In this document: piece after piece, positions 4,861 to 9,637 of the stretch
How positions within the stretch are numbered: the stretch's first letter is position 1
Layout of the letters: every line of letters starts with the position of its first letter
NCBI GenBank assembly: GCA_003542935.1
Contig: DPJQ01000202.1
Span: 15,711 to 25,347 of the forward strand
From: Lachnospiraceae bacterium
GTDB taxonomy: Bacteria > Bacillota > Clostridia > Lachnospirales > Lachnospiraceae
Length of the DNA: 9,637 nucleotides
Direction: 5' to 3'
Notes under the pieces: model-generated
Seen by the model: only the letters and a program-made list of their open reading frames with translations
What the model was told of the DNA's origin: nothing
Database searches by the model: none
Made by a program: the position numbers and the translations under genes

Positions 4861-6669
4861 ATGAAAAAAAGGATTTTTAGCGGATTATTGTTGCTTCTCC
4901 TTGTATTCCCGTTTTTGAGAGGATATTTGGGAGTGGACGTGTTGGCAGCGGAGGATACGGGGGTGGCGAACCCCTCTTATACGCTTACTTGTGTGGATGG
5001 TACGCGTGTATCTACGAAGACGGAGGAAGGGAAGGTTACGCTGCTTATATTCGGAACGACATCTTGCTCGATAACCAAGAATACGCTTACCAATATATCG
5101 AAGAGCAGTTGGGTCGGGAGTTCCAATCTCCGGGTCATTTTTGAAGATTGTGCCGGAAATACTCTGGAAGATGTGAAGGCTTATGGCGATAATTTTGGCT
5201 GCAAAGAAATCTCGTTTTGTTATGGCAGCCAATCTATCATGATGAATGTCATGTATTCATATACAAAACTATTTGGGGTGAGCGACAAGTCGTGGCCGGT
5301 TACGGTACTGATCGACGGTAACAACCGTGTGCGCAATGTTATGACGGGGACAAAGACAGCCGATGAGCTCAAGGCAGAAATCCAGAAATTCGCCATGCTC
5401 GAAAATGAGATGCCCGGGACGGGCGTGGGCGACGGCACAGGCGACGCCAACCCCGGCTACACATTTACGTCCATTGACGGCAGCTCGATATCTACGACGG
5501 CCAATACAGGGCAGGTGTCGGTTATTTTATTCGGAACCACCGTTTGCGGGTATACGAAGGGGACGGTCAGAGAAATTGCACAGAGCCCATGGATCGACAG
5601 CACAGATGCCCGTATAATTTTTGCGGAAGTTCATGGGGCCACACAGACGGAAACGGGTTCATTTGCGTCAGACTATGGCCACGGAAAAATGATCTTCTGT
5701 TATGATGATATTGACCCCTACGGCAATATTTATAAAGCCATGTGGGCTTATCTCCGGATTGGCGGGCTAAATGGCGGAACCTATCCGTTTACGGTATTTA
5801 TCGATGGAAACAATAAAGTACGCGAGGTTCTGACGGGTCCGCAGACGGCGGAGGATATCAAGGCGAAGATTGATGAATATGCAAAAGCTTCTGCCGACGG
5901 GACGCCGGGAAGCGGCAGCGGGACGCCGGGAACCGAGGGAGGTAGCGGGGCACCGGGAACCGGGGACGACAGCGGGACGCCGGGAACCGGGGATGGCGCC
6001 GGGACACCGGGAACCGGGGGCAGCAACGGCGGCAGCGGGACGCCGGGAACCGATGGCAGCAACGGCGGCAGCGGGACGCCGGGAACCGATACAGGATCCA
6101 ACAGCGATGAAGCAGTTATTCTTAATGTTTCCGGCCTGAAAGCCGCATCCCAGACAACAAACAGCGTAAAGTTAACCTGGAAAGAGGTTTCCGGTGCGGA
6201 GAAGTATTATATTTACCAATATAATTCGTCCGCAAAGAAATGGAAGAAGATTGCCTCGGTACCTTCCTCAGAGCTTACTTATACAGTGAAAAAACTCAAG
6301 GCCGGTACCGGCTACCGCTTTGGAGTAAAAGCCTGTCGTACGCAGAGCGGAAAACAGGTTTTGAGTGACAGCTATGTTTCCCTGTACACAGCCACCAAAC
6401 CTGCGGCAGTTAAGTTCAGCGTAAAGGCGGGAAAGAAAAAGGCGACGTTAAAATGGAGTAAAGTCAGTGGGGCGACCGGCTATTATATTTATTGCAGAAC
6501 CAGTACAAAAGCGGCCTGGAAAAAGTTGAAGACCGTCAAAAAAACCAGTTATTCCGCCACAAAATTGAAATCCGGGCAGAGCTGCAGCTTTATGGTGAAA
6601 GCATATAAGACATATAAAGGGAAAACCTATGTCGGGAGCTCTCAGACAAAAAAAGTAAAAATTAAATAG
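4861..6669 (+). CDS. Secreted protein with two degenerate thioredoxin-like domains, a Gly/Thr/Pro linker and two FN3 domains
   Basis: The 602-aa product starts with a signal peptide (MKKR, hydrophobic core about 9-19, likely cut after LAA at 30). Residues 37-176 and 197-340 are two copies of one domain. Each has a strand ending FGTT(S/V)C, at Cys69 and Cys229, where TlpA-like thioredoxins have FxxxWCxxC. Each also has a (W/Y)P followed by VxxIDGNN+VR (Pro146 and Pro309), matching the thioredoxin cis-proline and following strand. The second active-site Cys is replaced by Thr (Thr72, Thr232). A second cysteine is shared by both copies (Cys120, Cys280). Residues 347-410 form a GTPGT-rich linker. 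FN3-like domains span about 418-513 and 516-602. No LPXTG, choline-binding or SLH anchor is visible. GGAGGG at 4850-4855 favours the ATG at 4861 over the GTG at 4855, which overlaps the SD. The function is not known; redox activity is doubtful. Confidence 0.85.
   Translation: MKKRIFSGLLLLLLVFPFLRGYLGVDVLAAEDTGVANPSYTLTCVDGTRVSTKTEEGKVTLLIFGTTSCSITKNTLTNISKSSWVGSSNLRVIFEDCAGNTLEDVKAYGDNFGCKEISFCYGSQSIMMNVMYSYTKLFGVSDKSWPVTVLIDGNNRVRNVMTGTKTADELKAEIQKFAMLENEMPGTGVGDGTGDANPGYTFTSIDGSSISTTANTGQVSVILFGTTVCGYTKGTVREIAQSPWIDSTDARIIFAEVHGATQTETGSFASDYGHGKMIFCYDDIDPYGNIYKAMWAYLRIGGLNGGTYPFTVFIDGNNKVREVLTGPQTAEDIKAKIDEYAKASADGTPGSGSGTPGTEGGSGAPGTGDDSGTPGTGDGAGTPGTGGSNGGSGTPGTDGSNGGSGTPGTDTGSNSDEAVILNVSGLKAASQTTNSVKLTWKEVSGAEKYYIYQYNSSAKKWKKIASVPSSELTYTVKKLKAGTGYRFGVKACRTQSGKQVLSDSYVSLYTATKPAAVKFSVKAGKKKATLKWSKVSGATGYYIYCRTSTKAAWKKLKTVKKTSYSATKLKSGQSCSFMVKAYKTYKGKTYVGSSQTKKVKIK
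5899..6090 (+). repeat. Tandem GTPGT-coding repeats in the FN3 protein linker
   Basis: Seven units beginning G(T/A)PG follow one another, growing from 7 to 9 to 12 residues. The last units are close 36-bp copies built on GGGACGCCGGGAACC. The reading frame is kept throughout. Such G/C-rich repeats tend to change copy number by slippage, altering spacer length between the thioredoxin-like part and the FN3 part. Confidence 0.85.
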
Positions 6670-6743
6670 CAGAAGGGGGCGCGTCTCCGTATATGCGTGC
6701 GGGTGCCAGCGAATCAGGAGAACTTTTTTGCCCGCGGTGTAAA

Positions 6744-6781
6744 ACAGACAGGACCGGTAAAAATATTTCGGTCCTGTCTGT
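6744..6781. terminator. Bidirectional terminator between the two convergent secreted-protein genes
   Basis: ACAGACAGGACCG (6744-6756) and CGGTCCTGTCTGT (6769-6781) are perfect 13-nt inverted arms around a 12-nt A/T-rich loop. The plus strand continues ATCTTTACTT; the minus strand continues TTTACACC, giving TTTT with the last arm base. It lies 75 nt after one stop codon and 46 nt before the other, so it can serve both genes. Confidence 0.85.
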
Positions 6782-6826
6782 ATCTTTACTTCTGTCTTGC
6801 TTTTGAATGTTTTTGCAGAAGAATGG

Positions 6827-9313
6827 TTATTTTGTTACCTGTTTGGATTTCAATCCTGCCATTGTAAACAGCTTCGTATATTTTGTCAATTGTTTGGACG
6901 GTACTTTCAGCTTTAAGCCGGATTTCGTACTCTTGAAAGCCTGTTTTCCTACGGAACGGAGCTTTGATGACTTGACCGTTATTTTACTGAGCTTCTTGCA
7001 TCCGTTAAATGCATTCTTCCCGATTGCTGTCAGGCTTGATTTTGATGTCTTTCCGATGACAATGACAGTGATCATATTGCAGCCGGAGAAAGCATTTGCG
7101 CCGATCGTCTTTATGCTGTCCGGAAGAGTAAGGGTCTTTTTCAAGGTGGTACATCCTTTGAACGCGCTTGCGCCGATGGCAGTTACGTTCTTACCGAAAG
7201 TAATGGTTGCCAGTTTCGTACAACCGGAGAAAGCATTTGTGCCGATCGTTTTCACATTGGATCCAATGGCCAGGCTTGTCAACTTCTTATTCTTCTGCAT
7301 GGCCTTTGAGCCAATGGAGGTCACTTTATACTTTACCCCGTCCATACCAGTAACGGTATTAATCGTAATCTTCTTTGCCGTGGATTTTGACGTGGTCAAT
7401 TGCACTTCTTTGCCGGCTTTTGTCACTTTATAAGTGATTTTGCTGACCGTAAAGGTTTTACCTTTTGCAAACGGTGTCTTTTTCGAAGACTGACTTCTAT
7501 TGTCTCCTGAATTGTCGCCGGTTTCAGGAGTATCGCAATTTCCAGAGTTATCTTCTTTTCCTGAATTGCCATTATTCTCAGAGCCGCCGCTGCCTCCTGA
7601 ATTGCCATTACTTTCAGAGCTGTTGTCGCCTCCTGAGTTGCCATTATTTTCAGGGGTGTCGCTGCCCCCTGAATTGCCATTATTTTCAGAGGTGTCGCTG
7701 TCCCCTGAATTGCCGTTGTTTCCGGGATTATCGCCGCTTCCGGCATTGGCATCATTGTTGTCATCGTTGCCGTTACTGTCATCCGTATCGGGATCGGGGC
7801 TGGAAGTGGGGACATAGTTATAATGTATAGCCGCCTTTGCCACGGCTGATGCCGTATCGCCTAATTTACGGATACTGTTCCACTGCGCTTCGGTACCGGT
7901 AAAATTAATATCAGTCAAAGAACAATTTGCGAATGCGGCTGTCCCTATGGTTGTTACGCTGTCCGGAATCAGGACAGTGGTCAGACGGGAACAGGAAGCG
8001 AATGCAAATGTTCCGATGCTTTCCGCTCCTTGAGGAATTTCCACTCTGGTAAGCGTCAGGCAATTCTGAAACATACCATCCCCGATACAGTTTATACTTT
8101 GGGGCAGCGCTACGCTCATCAAATAGTAGCATTGTGTGAATATATTGTTGCCCAGCTTTACCTGTTTGCCGCCGGCGGCAAACGACGCGCTTTTCATTTC
8201 CCCACATTGAAAAAATGCGGCATCGCCCACCTCCCCGATACTGGCAGGTAAGGAGATAGCAGTGAGGCTTGTGCAACCGCTGAAAGCATTTTGGTCAATG
8301 GATTCCACCCCTTCGGCGATACTCACTGAACCAAGGTTCTGGCATTTGCGGAAAGCGCTGTCACCGATGGTTTTTACACCGGAAGGAATGGATACGGAGA
8401 TGATCGAAGATTCGCGGAAAGCGCTGTTGCCAATCACCGCCACGCTGGAGGAAATCTCTGCACTGAGAACTCCACAATTCCAAAAAGCGCAGGAACCGAT
8501 GCCGGTAACGCCGTGTTCGATAACAATCTTCCGGATTTTGCTACTGTTGTCACTCCATGGCTGCTCTTCGGCACTGTTGAAATCCGGCATGGCTCCGCTG
8601 CCTGAGATCGTCAGCGTACCCGCCTTCGTCAGATTCCAGGCAAGCCCTCCGTCAAGAGTCCCGGTTCCAATTGATACGTTGGCCTCCGGATCATTCGGTG
8701 AAATATAGTCTTCCGGATAGCGGGTGATATAATGGCTGGTGCTGTTCATTACCTCTTCTTTGGATATTGCCCGTCCCCAATGGACTTTACCTTTCTGATC
8801 CCCGGTACTGATGTTTCCTTCGGCAACAACTACGCCCGCATCGCTCACTTCTAGCACGATCACGGTATGGGAGTCATTGTTTACCCGCAGGATATCCCCG
8901 ATTTTTATATCCTTGAACGCAAACTCACCTGTAGCGTACATTCTGGCCGGCAGACTGCCAAATGCTTCATCGCTGAGTATAAAAGCGAAGGCCACGCAGC
9001 CCACGGCAAGGATATTCGTCCCATCAAGATGTCCGCCTTTCCAGGAGTAATATCCCTTTGTATCTGAATAAGGCTCATCATTGGTCCAGGTCGTTCCTTC
9101 CTTATATTTGCTCTGATCTTTCAGTGCGATCATGGCTTCGTAGACTTCCGCTGGGGTGGGGACCGTATTGCCACGGGCAGCCGGTCCGGACATGGTCTCA
9201 TTCACAGGAATAATTTTTTGTGGCGAAGGGCTTTCCTGCCATGCGTATGTCGTTGACGGAGAAGAAATGCACAGACACAGTGTTAAAATAATTGAAATAA
9301 TCCGTGGTTTCAA
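6827..9313 (-). CDS. Secreted BspA-type leucine-rich-repeat protein with N-terminal Cys/His hydrolase-like domain
   Basis: I choose the TTG at 9313 as start: AAGGAGG sits 8 nt before it and MKPRIISIILTLCLCISS then makes a proper signal peptide (cut near TYA, residue 24). The longer frame to 9355 also begins with TTG, lacks an SD and would translate the SD itself. The product is 828 aa. Residues about 60-202 resemble a papain/NlpC-like domain: Cys106 in AVGCVAFAF, GDILR, His149 in SHTVIVLEV, Asn167 in VAEGN, then HWGR and ITRYPED. A BspA lead-in (LAWNLTKAGTLTISGSGAM) follows at about 224-243. About nine BspA-type LRRs (GxxxIGxxAFxxC) fill 264-466, a low-complexity Asn/Gly/Ser/Asp linker 501-614 and about six more LRRs 660-796. 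The tail (LKVPSKQL...GLKSKQVTK) is typical of such proteins. No LPXTG anchor is visible. The role is probably adhesion or cell-wall or peptide hydrolysis; this is inference. Confidence 0.88.
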   Translation of the reverse strand: MKPRIISIILTLCLCISSPSTTYAWQESPSPQKIIPVNETMSGPAARGNTVPTPAEVYEAMIALKDQSKYKEGTTWTNDEPYSDTKGYYSWKGGHLDGTNILAVGCVAFAFILSDEAFGSLPARMYATGEFAFKDIKIGDILRVNNDSHTVIVLEVSDAGVVVAEGNISTGDQKGKVHWGRAISKEEVMNSTSHYITRYPEDYISPNDPEANVSIGTGTLDGGLAWNLTKAGTLTISGSGAMPDFNSAEEQPWSDNSSKIRKIVIEHGVTGIGSCAFWNCGVLSAEISSSVAVIGNSAFRESSIISVSIPSGVKTIGDSAFRKCQNLGSVSIAEGVESIDQNAFSGCTSLTAISLPASIGEVGDAAFFQCGEMKSASFAAGGKQVKLGNNIFTQCYYLMSVALPQSINCIGDGMFQNCLTLTRVEIPQGAESIGTFAFASCSRLTTVLIPDSVTTIGTAAFANCSLTDINFTGTEAQWNSIRKLGDTASAVAKAAIHYNYVPTSSPDPDTDDSNGNDDNNDANAGSGDNPGNNGNSGDSDTSENNGNSGGSDTPENNGNSGGDNSSESNGNSGGSGGSENNGNSGKEDNSGNCDTPETGDNSGDNRSQSSKKTPFAKGKTFTVSKITYKVTKAGKEVQLTTSKSTAKKITINTVTGMDGVKYKVTSIGSKAMQKNKKLTSLAIGSNVKTIGTNAFSGCTKLATITFGKNVTAIGASAFKGCTTLKKTLTLPDSIKTIGANAFSGCNMITVIVIGKTSKSSLTAIGKNAFNGCKKLSKITVKSSKLRSVGKQAFKSTKSGLKLKVPSKQLTKYTKLFTMAGLKSKQVTK
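7541..7720 (-). repeat. Five tandem 36-bp units coding a 12-residue linker repeat
   Basis: Residues 532-591 of the LRR protein are five copies of NNGNSGG-x4-E (the fourth begins SNGNSGG, the fifth ends without E). They separate the two LRR blocks. Copies are similar at the DNA level (TTGCC-ATT-ATTTTCAG type core on the plus strand), which favours gain or loss of whole units in frame. Confidence 0.85.
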
Positions 9314-9372
9314 TTTTGCTTCCTCCTTGATTTTGGGAGAGATTTCCGTTGGCAATATATTCTCATTTAATT

Positions 9373-9401
9373 AATATATGGCTATTGTTTTATGATGTCA
9401 A
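9373..9401 (-). promoter_or_regulatory. Sigma-A type promoter for the BspA-type protein gene
   Basis: On the minus strand a perfect TTGACA (9396-9401), 17 bases and TATATT (9373-9378) form a strong promoter. Transcription should start near 9366, giving a leader of about 50 nt that ends in the SD AAGGAGG and the TTG start at 9313. The alternative upstream TTG at 9355 would lie only about 10 nt from the transcript end, a further reason to reject it. Confidence 0.8.
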
Positions 9402-9441
9402 CAATTTTATGATACACGGATATTGTGGATAATAAGAAGTT

Positions 9442-9470
9442 TTAGCAGTTCAGACAAGCTGACCTGTTAC
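9442..9470. repeat. 29-nt palindromic repeat, copy 2
   Basis: This copy shares CAGTTCAGAC-AG and CCTGTTAC with the copy at 3224-3252 and has the same total length. Its outer arm pairs at 6 of 7 positions (TTAGCAG with CTGTTAC, one G-U). Its inner arm is perfect (TCAG/CTGA) around loop ACAAG. It lies upstream of the BspA-type gene promoter. Confidence 0.6.
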
Positions 9471-9580
9471 CTGCAAAATGTCTGGAAAGATAGAAGAGAG
9501 ACAAGAAAATAAGGAGGGAGAGCAGAACCTAAAAGCTTTATATTTATGGTGCATAAAAAATTAGAATTCGTTGAAAAGTC
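9471..9580. other. Intergenic stretch without a recognisable gene
   Basis: The stretch is A-rich with one SD-like AAGGAGG near 9511, but no start codon stands at a working distance. A 29-codon ORF beginning at the ATG at 9546 lies nearly 30 nt away from it and overlaps the promoter at 9581-9608, so it is probably chance. Confidence 0.4.
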
Positions 9581-9608
9581 TTGTAAAATTTTTCTTTCTA
9601 TGTATAAT
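9581..9608 (+). promoter_or_regulatory. Rightward promoter leading out of the window
   Basis: TTGTAA (9581-9586), 16 bases and a perfect TATAAT (9603-9608) form a likely promoter. A second possible -35, TTGAAA, lies at 9571-9576 but would be too far away. Transcription would start near 9615 and serve a gene beyond the right edge. Confidence 0.6.
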
Positions 9609-9637
9609 ACAATTCACCAGTTTACAACTTTTTAACT

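Noticed and set aside
7541..7720. CRISPR-like regular spacing of short repeats
   Set aside because: The repeats are contiguous, in frame and lack unique spacers; they encode a protein linker.
7465..7830. Cys/His/Arg-rich and Pro/Leu-rich plus-strand frames
   Set aside because: They are reverse readings of the 36-bp linker repeat; repetitive DNA keeps several frames open by chance.
9546..9635. 29-codon ORF at the right edge
   Set aside because: It has no SD at a usable distance and overlaps a good promoter.

Overview
The window looks like chromosomal DNA from a low-to-mid GC Gram-positive anaerobe of class Clostridia, most likely a gut Lachnospiraceae. Four things suggest this: strong AGGAGG-type ribosome binding sites, the tgt-yajC pair, a double-headed 2-hydroxyacyl-CoA dehydratase activator protein, and large secreted proteins built from fibronectin III or BspA-type leucine-rich repeats. 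The taxonomic placement is inference from gene content; no marker gene settles it.

Left part (1-2076): the N-terminal 544 codons of a large acyl-CoA dehydratase activase-related protein run leftward and leave the window at position 1. Its promoter (1883-1911) lies about 240 nt upstream of the start codon. A few tens of bases further right is the promoter for tgt, pointing the other way (1955-1983).

Housekeeping part (2077-3766): tgt (tRNA-guanine transglycosylase, queuosine modification) is followed by yajC (Sec translocon accessory protein). yajC has its own promoter and ends in a near-perfect stem-loop terminator. The usual next genes, secD/secF, are absent here.

Regulator and surface-protein part (3767-6781): an AraC-family regulator with a C-terminal GyrI-like effector domain is followed by a strong terminator. 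Twelve bases after that terminator comes the ribosome binding site of a six-codon mini-ORF, which runs almost directly into a 602-aa secreted protein. That protein has a signal peptide, two copies of a degenerate thioredoxin-like domain (CxxT in place of CxxC), a Gly/Thr/Pro repeat linker and two FN3 domains. A bidirectional terminator closes the gene.

Right part (6782-9637): a convergent 828-aa secreted protein starts at a TTG codon. It has an N-terminal Cys/His hydrolase-like domain, two blocks of BspA-type leucine-rich repeats and a 12-residue tandem-repeat linker. Its promoter is clear (9373-9401). A second copy of a 29-nt palindrome seen after tgt lies beyond it, then an outward-facing promoter at the right edge.

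I found no CRISPR array, transposase, phage gene, tRNA or rRNA. The least explained elements are the terminator plus mini-ORF leader of the FN3 protein, the duplicated CxxT thioredoxin-like domains, the hairpin and T8 tract between SD and ATG of the activase gene, and the two-copy palindrome.
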